NCBI GenBank assembly: GCA_028695145.1
Contig: JAQVJP010000012.1
Location: forward strand, 1 to 37,062
Direction: 5' to 3'
Length of the DNA: 37,062 nucleotides
From: Eubacteriales bacterium
GTDB lineage: Bacteria > Bacillota > Clostridia > Saccharofermentanales > UBA5734
Shown here: positions 25,347-34,338 of the stretch, in pieces
How positions within the stretch are numbered: the first letter of the stretch is position 1
How the letters are laid out: the number at the start of each line of letters is the position of its first letter
Position numbers and translations under genes: made by a program
The notes under the pieces: generated by a model
The model's input: only the letters and a program-made list of their open reading frames with translations
What the model was told of the DNA's origin: nothing
Database searches by the model: none

Positions 25347-25898
25347 ATGTCAAGAATTGGCAGAATGCCGATTGCAATTCCGGCAGGAATTGAAGTCAAG
25401 GTTGAAAATCAGACTGTAACTGTCAAGAGCGGAAAAAATGTTCTTACTCAGAACATTCATTCCGATATGATAGTAAAAGTTGAGGATCAGACTATCACAG
25501 TTAATCGTCCAAGTGACGAGAAGAAGCATCGTGAGCTTCATGGTCTTACAAGATCATTGATCAATAACATGATTATTGGTCTTTCACAAGGCTTCTCAAA
25601 GAATCTTGAGATCAACGGTGTTGGTTTCAAGGCCACCAAGCAAGGTAAGAAGCTGGTACTTAACGTTGGTTTTTCTCATCCAATCGAGATGGAAGAACCA
25701 GAGGGCATCACAATTGATGTTCCTGCAGCTAACAGAATAGTCGTTAAGGGCGCAGACAAACAGCTGGTTGGCGAAACAGCAGCCAAGATTCGTGCTTTCA
25801 GAACACCTGACCCGTATAAGGGTAAAGGCATCAAGTATGATTTCGAAGTTCTGAGACTCAAAGAAGGCAAAACTGGCGCCAAGGGCAAAGGTAAATAA
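25347..25898 (+). CDS. rplF: Ribosomal protein L6
   Basis: This 183-aa 50S protein near the factor-binding site begins [17 protein letters not shown]. Two duplicated domains end in the family-typical [33 protein letters not shown] lies upstream. Confidence 0.98.
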   Translation: MSRIGRMPIAIPAGIEVKVENQTVTVKSGKNVLTQNIHSDMIVKVEDQTITVNRPSDEKKHRELHGLTRSLINNMIIGLSQGFSKNLEINGVGFKATKQGKKLVLNVGFSHPIEMEEPEGITIDVPAANRIVVKGADKQLVGETAAKIRAFRTPDPYKGKGIKYDFEVLRLKEGKTGAKGKGK

Positions 25899-25915
25899 GG
25901 AAAGGATGAGTTGAC

Positions 25916-26284
25916 ATGATAAGCAAGACGTGCAGAAATGAAGTACGCAGACGCAAGCATCTGCGTGTTCGTAAAAAGATCAGCGGAACCGGTGCTCGTC
26001 CGAGACTCTGTGTCTTCAGAAGCCTTTCGCATATGTATGCCCAGGTGATTGATGATACAAAAGGTGTTACTCTTGTGAGTGCATCTACAATGGACAAAGA
26101 ACTCAAGGATAAAGTTGACAATGGTAGCAATGCTGAGGCTGCTGCTGAAGTTGGCAAGCTTGTAGCACAGCGTGCTCTCGCTGCTGGTATCGAATCAGTT
26201 GTCTTTGACAGAGGTGGATACATCTACCATGGCCGTGTAGCGGCATTGGCAGAAGCGGCGCGTGAAGCCGGTCTGAAATTCTAA
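25916..26284 (+). CDS. rplR: Ribosomal protein L18
   Basis: This 122-aa 5S rRNA-binding protein contains [26 protein letters not shown] and the C-terminal [27 protein letters not shown]. Lengths and spacing in the operon are ordinary. Confidence 0.98.
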   Translation: MISKTCRNEVRRRKHLRVRKKISGTGARPRLCVFRSLSHMYAQVIDDTKGVTLVSASTMDKELKDKVDNGSNAEAAAEVGKLVAQRALAAGIESVVFDRGGYIYHGRVAALAEAAREAGLKF

Positions 26285-26300
26285 ACAGGGAGGTAATATC

Positions 26301-26795
26301 ATGCGCATAGATCCAAATACACTCGAACTCAAAGAGAAAGTTATTCATATTGGTCGTGTAGCCAAGACCGTTAAGGGCGGACGTAATTTTAGATTTACAG
26401 CTCTTGTAATTGTCGGTGACGAGAATGGTCATGTCGGCAAAGGTCTGGGCAAGGCAGCTGAAATTCCCGATGCCATCCGCAAAGGGATTGAAGACGCTAA
26501 GAAAAACCTCATTGAGGTTGCCATGATCAATGATACTATCCCACATGAGACGCTGGGACGTTTCGGTGCCGGTAAAGTTTTACTTAAGCCTGCAACAGGT
26601 GGTACTGGTGTTATTGCCGGTGGTCCTGTACGTGCTGTTCTCGAACTGGCCGGTATCAAGGATATCCGTACTAAATCGCTCGGTACCAATAATCCCAACA
26701 ATATGGTCAACGCGACTATTGAGGGTCTTAAGAGTCTGAAATCTCCCGAGCAGGTAGCAAGACTTCGCGGCAAGTCCGTAGAAGAGATTCTGTAA
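26301..26795 (+). CDS. rpsE: Ribosomal protein S5
   Basis: This 164-aa 30S fidelity protein contains the double-stranded RNA-binding-like segment [21 protein letters not shown] and the C-terminal [21 protein letters not shown]. It has an upstream GGGAGG. Confidence 0.98.
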   Translation: MRIDPNTLELKEKVIHIGRVAKTVKGGRNFRFTALVIVGDENGHVGKGLGKAAEIPDAIRKGIEDAKKNLIEVAMINDTIPHETLGRFGAGKVLLKPATGGTGVIAGGPVRAVLELAGIKDIRTKSLGTNNPNNMVNATIEGLKSLKSPEQVARLRGKSVEEIL

Positions 26796-26808
26796 GGAGG
26801 TCCAGGAC

Positions 26809-26988
26809 GTGACTAAGGTTAAAATTACTTTGGTAAAAAGCACCAACAGCGCTAATAAAAATCATATCGCAACTATCGAGGCACTTGGACTCAGAAAAAT
26901 TGGACAGAGTGTTGTCAAAGAGTCTAACGATGCCGTAAAAGGTATGGTTCGTAGAGTAGCGCATTTGGTAAAATGTGAAGAAGCATAA
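26809..26988 (+). CDS. rpmD: Ribosomal protein L30 (missing from the ORF track)
   Basis: A GTG start at 26809, after AAGGAGG, opens a 59-aa frame ending at TAA 26986-26988. The product begins [19 protein letters not shown] and contains [14 protein letters not shown] and [10 protein letters not shown], which are L30 signatures. It fits exactly between rpsE and rplO. It is one residue below the apparent cutoff of the track. Confidence 0.97.
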   Translation: MTKVKITLVKSTNSANKNHIATIEALGLRKIGQSVVKESNDAVKGMVRRVAHLVKCEEA

Positions 26989-27002
26989 GGAGGTGTCCCG
27001 AC

Positions 27003-27452
27003 ATGAAGCTTAATCAACTGAGCCCGTCAGAGGGCGCAAGACAGATAGCGTATCGCAAGGGTCGCGGCGCCGGTTCCGGTAATGGTAAGACTGCAGGCCG
27101 TGGACATAAGGGTCAGAATTCTCGCTCAGGCGGTGGTGTTCGTCCTGGTTTTGAAGGCGGCCAGATGCCTATCTACAGAAGACTGCCGAAGCGTGGCTTC
27201 AATAACAGTCGTTTCGCTCTTAAATACGTTGAAATAAACGTTAGTGATCTTAACAGATTTGAAGACGGAACTGTTGTTGACGCTGCTTTGCTCAAAGAAG
27301 CTGGCGCTATTACACTGCCAAAGGTCAATGATGGCATTAAGATTCTCGGCAACGGCGAACTTACTAAGAAGCTGACCGTAAAAGCTGATGCTTTCACAGC
27401 CAGTGCTATTGAAAAAATCAACAAGGCTGGAGGCACAGCCGAGGAGGTATGA
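27003..27452 (+). CDS. rplO: Ribosomal protein L15
   Basis: This 149-aa 50S protein begins [13 protein letters not shown]. It has the basic glycine-rich stretch [19 protein letters not shown] and the motif [20 protein letters not shown]. Its stop lies 1 nt before the secY start. Confidence 0.98.
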   Translation: MKLNQLSPSEGARQIAYRKGRGAGSGNGKTAGRGHKGQNSRSGGGVRPGFEGGQMPIYRRLPKRGFNNSRFALKYVEINVSDLNRFEDGTVVDAALLKEAGAITLPKVNDGIKILGNGELTKKLTVKADAFTASAIEKINKAGGTAEEV

Positions 27453-27453
27453 C

Positions 27454-28746
27454 ATGGGAGGCATGATTGACACCCTGAAAAATGCCTTTAAGATTCCTGA
27501 TCTTCGTAAGAAGCTGCTGTTCACGCTTGGTATGCTCATTATCTACCGGGTTGGTGTGGCAGTGCCGGTTCCCGGCATCAGTGCAGCGGCATTTACAGAT
27601 CTGATCAACCGAATGGGACAGCTTGGCAGTTTCCTGGATATCATTTCGGGTGGTGCTTTCAAACAGGTCTCCATCTTCGCTATGGGTATCACACCGTATA
27701 TCAACGCGTCAATTATTATGCAGTTGTTGACGGTGGCGATTCCCGCTCTGGAGCGTTTGCAAAAAGAAGGCGACGCCGGGCGCAAGAAGATTCAACGTTA
27801 TGTCAGATATTTGACAGTTGGTCTGGCTCTTGTACAAGCTACAGCTTATTGGGTAGCAACAAGATCAGCATCATCAAGCACATTACCATATGCTCTTAAC
27901 GCGATTCTTGTTATCGTGAGTTTCACAGCTGGTACTGCGTTTATCATGTGGATTGGTGAGCAGATTAATGAGTACGGTATCGGAAACGGTATATCACTGA
28001 TAATTTTCGCAGGTATCGTAGCCAGAGGCCCCAGTGCTGTTCAATTGCTGTTTGCGTATTTCAGAAACTGGAGCATAACAAGAAATATTTTTGTTTCTTT
28101 GATCGTCACACTTCTTGTTATAGTAGTGTTTGTTCTGATCATAGCTCTGGTTGTGTTTGTACAGCAGGCTGAGCGCAGAATACCTGTGCAATATGCAAAA
28201 AAAGTAGTCGGACGCAAAATGTACGGTGGTCAGAGTACTTATCTTCCAATCAAGGTTAATCAGGCTGGTGTTATCCCTGTTATTTTCGCTATGTCGATTG
28301 TGTCGTTGCCATCAACGCTGGTATCATTTTTCGGAAGCAATGGTCCTATAGCACAGTGGTTTATGAATTTCTCAGGTAATCCATTTTATTATCTGTTTTA
28401 TGCACTGTTAATTTTCGGATTTACTTTCTTTTATTCAATGATTCAGTTTAATCCTTTGGAGATTGCTAATAATCTTCAGAAGAATGGCGGCTTCATTCCC
28501 GGTATCAGACCAGGTAGACCAACTTCAGACTTCATAAACGCTACATCGAGGAGATTGTCATGGTTTGACGCTTTGTTCTTAGTGTTGATCGTTCTTTTCC
28601 CGATACTTATGAGTGCTGTAACAGGTATGCAGGGCATCTGGTTCGGCGGAACAGCTGTACTGATTCTTGTTGGTGTTGCGATTGACCTCGTAAATCAAAT
28701 GGAATCACAAATGGTTATGCGCCACTACAAGGGATTCCTTGATTAA
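27454..28746 (+). CDS. secY: Protein translocase subunit SecY
   Basis: This 430-aa channel protein of the SecYEG translocon has ten predicted helices. SecY signatures include FDIISGGAFKQVSIFAMGITPYINASIIMQ (the plug and TM2 region), GNGISLIIFAGIVARGP and the cytoplasmic loop IPGIRPGRPTSDF. The start at 27454 has GGAGG 6 nt upstream at the end of rplO; an ATG at 27463 is an alternative. It is followed by a terminator-like hairpin. Confidence 0.97.
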   Translation: MGGMIDTLKNAFKIPDLRKKLLFTLGMLIIYRVGVAVPVPGISAAAFTDLINRMGQLGSFLDIISGGAFKQVSIFAMGITPYINASIIMQLLTVAIPALERLQKEGDAGRKKIQRYVRYLTVGLALVQATAYWVATRSASSSTLPYALNAILVIVSFTAGTAFIMWIGEQINEYGIGNGISLIIFAGIVARGPSAVQLLFAYFRNWSITRNIFVSLIVTLLVIVVFVLIIALVVFVQQAERRIPVQYAKKVVGRKMYGGQSTYLPIKVNQAGVIPVIFAMSIVSLPSTLVSFFGSNGPIAQWFMNFSGNPFYYLFYALLIFGFTFFYSMIQFNPLEIANNLQKNGGFIPGIRPGRPTSDFINATSRRLSWFDALFLVLIVLFPILMSAVTGMQGIWFGGTAVLILVGVAIDLVNQMESQMVMRHYKGFLD

Positions 28747-28770
28747 TTATTATCATCATAGGTTTTTGCG

Positions 28771-28804
28771 AGGGGATCCTGTCTTGTGACAGGATGCCCT
28801 TTTG
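28771..28804 (+). terminator. Terminator-like hairpin between secY and adk
   Basis: GGGGATCCTGTC (28772-28783) and GACAGGATGCCC (28788-28799) form an 8-bp perfect stem plus GGG/CCC around one mismatch, with loop TTGT and a short TTTT tail. It would lower expression of adk-map relative to the ribosomal genes, or act as an attenuator. Confidence 0.7.
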
Positions 28805-28823
28805 CTCAGAAAAGGAGAACACG

Positions 28824-29465
28824 ATGCAACTGATATTGCTGGGAGCTCCGGGTTCCGGGAAAGGCACCCTGGCAGCAGATTTGAAGAGTATATATGAAAT
28901 TCCGCATATTTCTACGGGTGATATATTTCGTAAAAATATAAGCGAGAAGACTGAACTTGGAGTCAAAGCGGAAAACTACATTAACAATGGTCAGCTTGTT
29001 CCAGATGAGATTACTATTGAAATGGTAGCGGACCGGTTGTCACAAGTAGATTGTGAACAAGGATTTCTGCTTGACGGTTTTCCAAGAACAATTCCTCAAG
29101 CTGACGCACTTGCTGCCATATTGAATGATAAAGGTATCAAACTGACTGGTGTAATCAATGTAACTATTTCAGATGAGCTTGTTCTCAAACGTTTGACCAG
29201 CAGAAGAGTATGTTCTCAATGTGGAGCAAGCTATAATTTGATATCACTTCCTCCAGAAGTAAACGGCATTTGTGATAAATGCGGGGGACAGGTCGTACAG
29301 CGCGATGATGATCATGAAGAAACGATCAAAAAACGGCTTGAAACTTATCATAATCAGACAAAACCTCTTGTTGACTATTATCGAAATCAGAATCTGATAT
29401 TTGATATAAGTAATGAAGGCAAACCAGAGGACGCAGTTGCAGCTGTCAAAGGTTTACTTGGCTGA
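28824..29465 (+). CDS. adk: Adenylate kinase (zinc LID form)
   Basis: This 213-aa enzyme interconverts ATP+AMP and 2 ADP. The P-loop GAPGSGKGT is at residues 7-15 and the AMP site DGFPRTIPQADAL follows. The LID domain (near 130-153) carries CSQC...CDKC, the zinc-binding form common in Gram-positives. The start at 28824 is supported by AAAAGGAG; the track start lies inside the terminator. Confidence 0.97.
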   Translation: MQLILLGAPGSGKGTLAADLKSIYEIPHISTGDIFRKNISEKTELGVKAENYINNGQLVPDEITIEMVADRLSQVDCEQGFLLDGFPRTIPQADALAAILNDKGIKLTGVINVTISDELVLKRLTSRRVCSQCGASYNLISLPPEVNGICDKCGGQVVQRDDDHEETIKKRLETYHNQTKPLVDYYRNQNLIFDISNEGKPEDAVAAVKGLLG

Positions 29466-29536
29466 AAAAACAGTTAAAGTCGAACATATAATTATATTTA
29501 CCGTGATGCAATACCAAGATAGATAAGGGCAATGAA

Positions 29537-30295
29537 ATGATAAAAATTAAGACAACAGAAGATGTTCGGAAAATGCAGAAGGCCGGTTCAATTGTTGCGG
29601 ATGTATTATGTATGATTGAAGAGTATATCAAACCTGGCCTTTCTACCTGGGATCTTGACCAGGCGGCTGAAAAACTAATTAGAAAATCAGGTGCTGTTCC
29701 GTCTTTTAAGGGATATGGTAATCCACCATTCCCAGGATCTGTTTGTGCCTCTATCGATCATGAAGTTGTTCATGGTATCCCTTCGAAAAATAGAATTATA
29801 GAAGAAGGAATGCTTGTATCAATTGACGTCGGAGCATATATTGATGGCTTTCATGGTGATGCTGCCAGAACTTTTGCCGTGGGTCAAGTATCTCAGGATA
29901 AACTTGATCTGTTACGTGTCACAGAGGAATGTTTCTGGAAAGGCCTCGAGCTTGCCAGGCCGGGAAACCGACTCGGAGATTTATCTGCAGCTGTTCAGAA
30001 GCATGCAGAAGATCATGGCTATGGTGTAGTACGTGAACTGACAGGGCATGGCATAGGCAGAGATTTGCATGAAGATCCTGATTTGCCTAATTACGGCCGT
30101 GCTGGACATGGGATTAGACTTGAAGCCGGTATGGTTCTTGCTATGGAACCAATGATCAATCTTGGGACAAGGCGTATTGCTTTGGAAGCTGATGGATGGA
30201 CTATTGTGACTGCTGACGGCAAGCCATCATCGCATTATGAAAATACTTTTGCGATTACTGAAGATGGTCCGCTGATTTTAACAAAAAGAGATTGA
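29537..30295 (+). CDS. map: Methionine aminopeptidase type I
   Basis: This 252-aa metalloenzyme removes N-terminal methionine from nascent proteins. The metal ligands are visible in order: two Asp in SIDVGAYIDGFHGDAART, His in ELTGHGIGRDLHE, Glu in LAMEPMINLG and Glu in HYENTFAIT. Typical clostridial position after adk. The ribosome-binding site is modest (AAGGG). Confidence 0.96.
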   Translation: MIKIKTTEDVRKMQKAGSIVADVLCMIEEYIKPGLSTWDLDQAAEKLIRKSGAVPSFKGYGNPPFPGSVCASIDHEVVHGIPSKNRIIEEGMLVSIDVGAYIDGFHGDAARTFAVGQVSQDKLDLLRVTEECFWKGLELARPGNRLGDLSAAVQKHAEDHGYGVVRELTGHGIGRDLHEDPDLPNYGRAGHGIRLEAGMVLAMEPMINLGTRRIALEADGWTIVTADGKPSSHYENTFAITEDGPLILTKRD

Positions 30296-30296
30296 A

Positions 30297-30614
30297 ATGG
30301 AAGAGACCGTATTTGAAATCATCAGCCATAAGGGGATGATTCCCGGAATGGCTGTCATATCAACTGCAGGCCACGATACAGGCAGTATATATATTATAGT
30401 AAGAGTTGATGGAAGAATCGCTTATCTCGCTGATGGCCGATTAAGACATGTCGCGAGACTGAAGAAGAAACGTGTTTGTCACTTCAAGTTACTTGGACAG
30501 GCTATGCTTCCGGAACAAGCGAGGCAATTATCTGAGTTAGATAATGAGAGAGCTAATCAGATTCTTCGCGAGAGTATAACAGCGTTTTTGTCAGATAAAG
30601 CTTCAAAGGAATAA
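30297..30614 (+). CDS. KOW-domain RNA-binding protein
   Basis: This 105-aa small protein begins close to the map stop. Residues about 12-60 (GMIPGMAVISTAGHDTGSIYIIVRVDGRIAYLADGRLR) fit the KOW/L14e-like fold seen in a protein that Clostridia often encode between map and infA. It is presumably ribosome- or RNA-associated, but the function is not established. The C-terminal half is helical and charged. Confidence 0.85.
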   Translation: MEETVFEIISHKGMIPGMAVISTAGHDTGSIYIIVRVDGRIAYLADGRLRHVARLKKKRVCHFKLLGQAMLPEQARQLSELDNERANQILRESITAFLSDKASKE

Positions 30615-30656
30615 AATCAAATAATATAACCAATTATCAAGAAGGAGGGATTGCTA

Positions 30657-30875
30657 ATGTCAAAGGAAGACGTAATTGAGGTAGAAGGTATTGTTACTGA
30701 TTCGCTACCCAATGCTGTTTTTAAGGTTAAACTTGAAAATGGTCATGAGATTATTGCTCATATATCGGGCAAGCTGCGTCAGCATTATATTAAAATATTG
30801 CCGGGAGACCGTGTAACAATGGAATTATCGCCGTACGATCTTACCCGTGGACGTATTACCTGGAGAGCGAAATAA
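30657..30875 (+). CDS. infA: Translation initiation factor IF-1
   Basis: This 72-aa OB-fold protein blocks the A site during initiation. It begins [13 protein letters not shown] and contains [28 protein letters not shown] and the C-terminal [12 protein letters not shown]. The ATG at 30657 follows AAGGAGG; the track uses a TTG six bases earlier. Confidence 0.98.
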   Translation: MSKEDVIEVEGIVTDSLPNAVFKVKLENGHEIIAHISGKLRQHYIKILPGDRVTMELSPYDLTRGRITWRAK

Positions 30876-30893
30876 ATTTATTTTAAAAAATAC

Positions 30894-30921
30894 TTGATTA
30901 TTTCGTCAGATCTGTTAAACT
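30894..30921 (+). promoter_or_regulatory. Candidate internal promoter for the alpha operon
   Basis: TTGATT (30894-30899) and TAAACT (30916-30921), spaced 16 bp, lie in the 106-nt gap after infA. They could add transcription of rpmJ-rpsM-rpsK-rpsD-rpoA-rplQ. Confidence 0.45.
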
Positions 30922-30981
30922 ATTTTAGCATGTGCCCGCATGTGTATTCATGCTATCTGGCAAAGTGAGGAGGTCAGGACA

Positions 30982-31095
30982 ATGAAAGTTAGACCATCAG
31001 TAAAACCAATCTGTGAGAAGTGCAAAGTCATTAAGCGCAGAGGACGTGTTATGGTAATCTGTCAGGATCCTAAACACAAACAGAAACAGGGCTGA
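30982..31095 (+). CDS. rpmJ: Ribosomal protein L36 (missing from the ORF track)
   Basis: This 37-aa zinc protein begins [21 protein letters not shown], with ligands C11, C14, C27 and H32. GTGAGGAGG precedes the ATG. Its position between infA and rpsM is the canonical one. Confidence 0.98.
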   Translation: MKVRPSVKPICEKCKVIKRRGRVMVICQDPKHKQKQG

Positions 31096-31109
31096 GCTAT
31101 AGCTTAGCC
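31090..31109 (+). promoter_or_regulatory. Hairpin overlapping the rpmJ stop; candidate alpha-operon leader
   Basis: GGCTGAGC (31090-31097) pairs with GCTTAGCC (31102-31109) around TATA, with one G-U pair, and spans the rpmJ stop codon. It is followed by about 120 nt of partly self-complementary sequence before rpsM, including TGGCC...GGCCA. In E. coli S4 represses at the RNA just before rpsM, so this gap is a candidate S4 target; no homology was verified. Confidence 0.45.
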
Positions 31110-31230
31110 TTCAAGGCAACGACACGACAAGGGATGCGGCTGCTTTGGCCCTGACAGGCCATAGTTTTCCCACATTTCGTGATTAATTATAGATAACAAA
31201 AAAACCTGTCTTATGATGGAGGTGCAAAGA

Positions 31231-31599
31231 ATGGCACGTATTGCCGGTGTGGATCTGCCCAATGATAAGCGTGTAGAAATAGCGCTTTGCTATATTTATG
31301 GTATCGGCAGAACCTTATCAAACCAGATTCTTGAGAAGTGTGGTATCAATCCAGATACTCGCGTCAAGGATTTGACTGAAGAAGAGAATTCCAAAATCAG
31401 AGATATCATCGAAAACGAGTACATCGTTGAGGGTGATCTCAGAAGAGAAATCGCAATGAATATTAAGCGCTTGACTGAAATCGGCTGCTACCGCGGTCGT
31501 CGTCATAGAATGGGTCTTCCTGTTCGTGGTCAGCGTACTAAGACGAATGCTCGTACCCGTAAGGGCCCGAAGCGTACCATTGCAGGTAAGAAGAAATAA
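31231..31599 (+). CDS. rpsM: Ribosomal protein S13
   Basis: This 122-aa 30S head protein begins [26 protein letters not shown]. It has [28 protein letters not shown] at the C-terminus. Start at 31231 behind GGAGG; the track adds six residues. Confidence 0.98.
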   Translation: MARIAGVDLPNDKRVEIALCYIYGIGRTLSNQILEKCGINPDTRVKDLTEEENSKIRDIIENEYIVEGDLRREIAMNIKRLTEIGCYRGRRHRMGLPVRGQRTKTNARTRKGPKRTIAGKKK

Positions 31600-31611
31600 G
31601 GAGGTAACAGC

Positions 31612-32016
31612 ATGGCTAAGGCGTCAGGCAAGAAAACGGCTTCCAGGCCGAAGAGAAGAGAACGCAAGAATATTGACCGTGGTGCTGCCCATATCCATTC
31701 TTCGTTCAATAATACAATTGTTACAATTACTGATCCGGTTGGTAATGCCATTTCATGGTCGAGTGCCGGCGGTCAGGGTATGAGAGGTTCGCGTAAGGGC
31801 ACTCCATTTGCAGCACAGATGGCTGCTGAAACTGCTGCTAAGACAGCTGTTGATCATGGTATGCGCTCAGTTGAAGTTTTCGTCAAGGGTCCTGGTGCAG
31901 GTCGTGAAGCAGCGATTCGTGCTCTTCAGACAGCAGGTCTTGATGTAACTATGATCAAAGACGTAACCCCCATTCCTCATAATGGCTGCAGACCGCCTAA
32001 GAGAAGAAGAGTCTGA
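31612..32016 (+). CDS. rpsK: Ribosomal protein S11
   Basis: This 134-aa 30S platform protein contains [20 protein letters not shown], the [15 protein letters not shown] motif and the C-terminal [22 protein letters not shown] upstream. Confidence 0.98.
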   Translation: MAKASGKKTASRPKRRERKNIDRGAAHIHSSFNNTIVTITDPVGNAISWSSAGGQGMRGSRKGTPFAAQMAAETAAKTAVDHGMRSVEVFVKGPGAGREAAIRALQTAGLDVTMIKDVTPIPHNGCRPPKRRRV

Positions 32017-32033
32017 TTCCGGAGGTGTAAAGA

Positions 32034-32648
32034 ATGGCTAGATATACAGACGCATCCTGCCGCCTTTGTCGTAGAGAGGGCGAGAAGCTCTTCCTCAAGG
32101 GTCAGAGATGTTATACAGGCAAATGTGCTCTTGCCAGAAGAAGCTTCGCGCCAGGTCAGCATGGCCAGGGCAGGAAGAAAACTTCTGAGTATGGTACACA
32201 GATTCGTGAGAAGCAGAAGGCTAAAAGATTTTATGGTGTTATGGAAACACAATTCCGTAATACATATGACAAGGCTTCACGTATGAAGGGTAAACCTGGT
32301 GAGAACCTGCTGATGCTGCTTGAAATGCGTTTCGACAATATCATCTATCGTATGGGTCTTGCTGCTTCAAGGGCAGAAGCTCGTCAGTTGGTGACACACG
32401 GACATTTTACAGTTAATGGCAAGAAGGCCGATATCCCATCGATGCAGCTCGCTGTTGGTGATGTGGTCGAGGTTCGTGAGACATCACGTAAGTCAGCTAA
32501 GTTCCAGGAACTTAATGGCCGTAATGTACCGGCATGGCTCACATTTAACGATGAGGCTCTCAAGGGCACTGTTGCTCAGATTCCTGGTCGTGATGATGTG
32601 GATCTGGAAGTTAAAGAAACCCTTATTGTCGAGCTCTACTCTAAGTAA
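32034..32648 (+). CDS. rpsD: Ribosomal protein S4 (zinc form)
   Basis: This 204-aa 30S assembly initiator and mRNA-entry protein is a regulator of the alpha operon in other bacteria. N-terminal cysteines C9, C12, C26 and C31 indicate the zinc-binding form. The S4 RNA-binding domain follows ([28 protein letters not shown]). Its place within the alpha operon, between rpsK and rpoA, would allow feedback on rpsM. Confidence 0.98.
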   Translation: MARYTDASCRLCRREGEKLFLKGQRCYTGKCALARRSFAPGQHGQGRKKTSEYGTQIREKQKAKRFYGVMETQFRNTYDKASRMKGKPGENLLMLLEMRFDNIIYRMGLAASRAEARQLVTHGHFTVNGKKADIPSMQLAVGDVVEVRETSRKSAKFQELNGRNVPAWLTFNDEALKGTVAQIPGRDDVDLEVKETLIVELYSK

Positions 32649-32705
32649 TAAGCATTTTGTTTATGCAGTTGCTTGATTTTAGTGGGCGCACGAAGGAGGA
32701 TTATA

Positions 32706-33659
32706 ATGATTGAGATCAAAAAGCCTGTGATTGAATGCCTCGAACGCAGTGATGATGGATCTTACGGTAAATATGAAATCGAACCGCTCGAACGTGGCTA
32801 TGGTATAACTCTTGGCAATTCACTCAGAAGAGTTCTTCTGTCGTCGCTGCCCGGAGCCGCAGTAACCGCGATCAGAGTTGAGGGCGTTTTTCACGAGTTT
32901 TCCACCGTCAAGGGTGTAATTGAGGACATGACAGAAATCATTCTCAATGTCAAAGGAATTCGTGCTAAGCTTCATGTCGATGGTCCTAAAACTGTATACA
33001 TAAGCACTGATGAAGGGCGTACAGGTGTTGTGACCGCCGGTGATATCGTTAGAGATGAAGAAGTTGAGATACTCAATCCTGATCATCCGATAGCAACCCT
33101 CAATGGTGATGGCAGACTTTTTATTGAGCTTACCATCAACAAGGGTCGTGGATACAATACAGCTGAGCGAAATAAATGGGTAAGCCAGCCTATCGGTGTT
33201 ATACCGATTGACTCAATCTTCACTCCTGTGAAGAAGGTCAATTTCTCGGTTGAAAATACACGTGTAGGTCAGTTTACTGATTATGATAAGCTTACTCTTG
33301 AGGTCTGGACTGACGCAACTGTTGATGTCGCTGAGGCTTTGAGTATTGGTTCAGGGATTTTGACTGAACATCTAAGTTTGTTCATGGCACTTACTGAAGC
33401 CGCAACAGGTCCAAGTTTCAAGGATACTGATGAAGGCAGCAGTAAGAATCAAGTTCTCGATACTGTTATTGAGGATTTGGATTTTTCAGTCAGAACATAT
33501 AATTGCCTTAAACGTGCCGGTATCAATTCTATCGGAGATCTGGTCGCCAGGTCTGAAGAAGATATGATGAAGGTTCGCAATCTTGGCAAGAAGTCGCTTG
33601 AAGAAGTGATTCAGAAACTTGAAGAGCTCGGATTATCTCTGGCGGCAATTGAGGAATAA
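32706..33659 (+). CDS. rpoA: RNA polymerase alpha subunit
   Basis: This 317-aa subunit nucleates polymerase assembly. The N-terminal domain (about 1-230) contains [21 protein letters not shown]. After a linker, the C-terminal domain (about 245-317) with [16 protein letters not shown] and [21 protein letters not shown] binds UP elements and activators. The start at 32706 follows GAAGGAGG; the track ORF begins upstream. Confidence 0.98.
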   Translation: MIEIKKPVIECLERSDDGSYGKYEIEPLERGYGITLGNSLRRVLLSSLPGAAVTAIRVEGVFHEFSTVKGVIEDMTEIILNVKGIRAKLHVDGPKTVYISTDEGRTGVVTAGDIVRDEEVEILNPDHPIATLNGDGRLFIELTINKGRGYNTAERNKWVSQPIGVIPIDSIFTPVKKVNFSVENTRVGQFTDYDKLTLEVWTDATVDVAEALSIGSGILTEHLSLFMALTEAATGPSFKDTDEGSSKNQVLDTVIEDLDFSVRTYNCLKRAGINSIGDLVARSEEDMMKVRNLGKKSLEEVIQKLEELGLSLAAIEE

Positions 33660-33705
33660 TCAATTTTTGTCCATGAGTTTATCCGTTCGTTAGGAGGTTA
33701 TACGA

Positions 33706-34230
33706 ATGCCTGTTTATAGGAAGCTTGGACGCGCATCCGATCAGCGCAAGTCCATACTTAAAAATCTGGTTACAGCCCTTATCGTTAATGGGCGTATCCA
33801 AACAACAACAGCACGGGCACATGAAGTACAGCGCATTGCTGAAAAACTCATTACTCTTGCTGTTAATGAAAAAGATAATTTTACAACACGCGAAATAACT
33901 GTTTCTGCAGCAAAACTTGATGCCAAAGGCAGAAAAGTTCTTAAGTCTGCTACGTCTAAAAACGGAAACGAATATGACGTTGTAGTTCGTGAGATGAAAA
34001 AGGAAATGGTTCAGGTGGATAATCCTTCAAGGCTGGCTGCACGTCGTAAGATGATGCTCTGGTTGAACAAGGGTCATAGTGCTGATGGCAAGGCTGTAAA
34101 TCCGGTTAACCATCTCTTCGCAGAGGTTGCGCCTAAGTATGCAGACCGTAATGGCGGCTACACAAGAATTATCAAGCTTGGTGCCAGACGTGGTGACGCA
34201 TCAGAAATGGCTATTCTGGAATTAGTCTGA
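33706..34230 (+). CDS. rplQ: Ribosomal protein L17 with internal expansion
   Basis: The N-terminus ([23 protein letters not shown]) and C-terminus ([31 protein letters not shown]) are classic L17. The total is 174 aa versus about 112-130 usually. The extra 50-60 residues lie around positions 55-110 ([25 protein letters not shown]...VQVDNPSR). Similar expansions are familiar in some Clostridia, which supports the taxonomic guess. It is the last gene of the ribosomal cluster. Confidence 0.96.
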   Translation: MPVYRKLGRASDQRKSILKNLVTALIVNGRIQTTTARAHEVQRIAEKLITLAVNEKDNFTTREITVSAAKLDAKGRKVLKSATSKNGNEYDVVVREMKKEMVQVDNPSRLAARRKMMLWLNKGHSADGKAVNPVNHLFAEVAPKYADRNGGYTRIIKLGARRGDASEMAILELV

Positions 34231-34290
34231 TTAATTGAATCTGATTTGATATAATTATTCCAGGTGATAGTGCGGTTATAACCGTAATTA

Positions 34291-34324
34291 GCGGGGACAG
34301 GTATTACCTGTCCCCTTATTGTTT
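34291..34324 (+). terminator. Terminator of the ribosomal supercluster
   Basis: GGGGACAGG (34293-34301) pairs perfectly with CCTGTCCCC (34307-34315) around TATTA, followed by TTATTGTTT. A small palindrome CGGTTATAACCG (34273-34284) precedes it. It separates rplQ from the ECF genes. Confidence 0.85.
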
Positions 34325-34338
34325 ATAATGGTAGGTGT

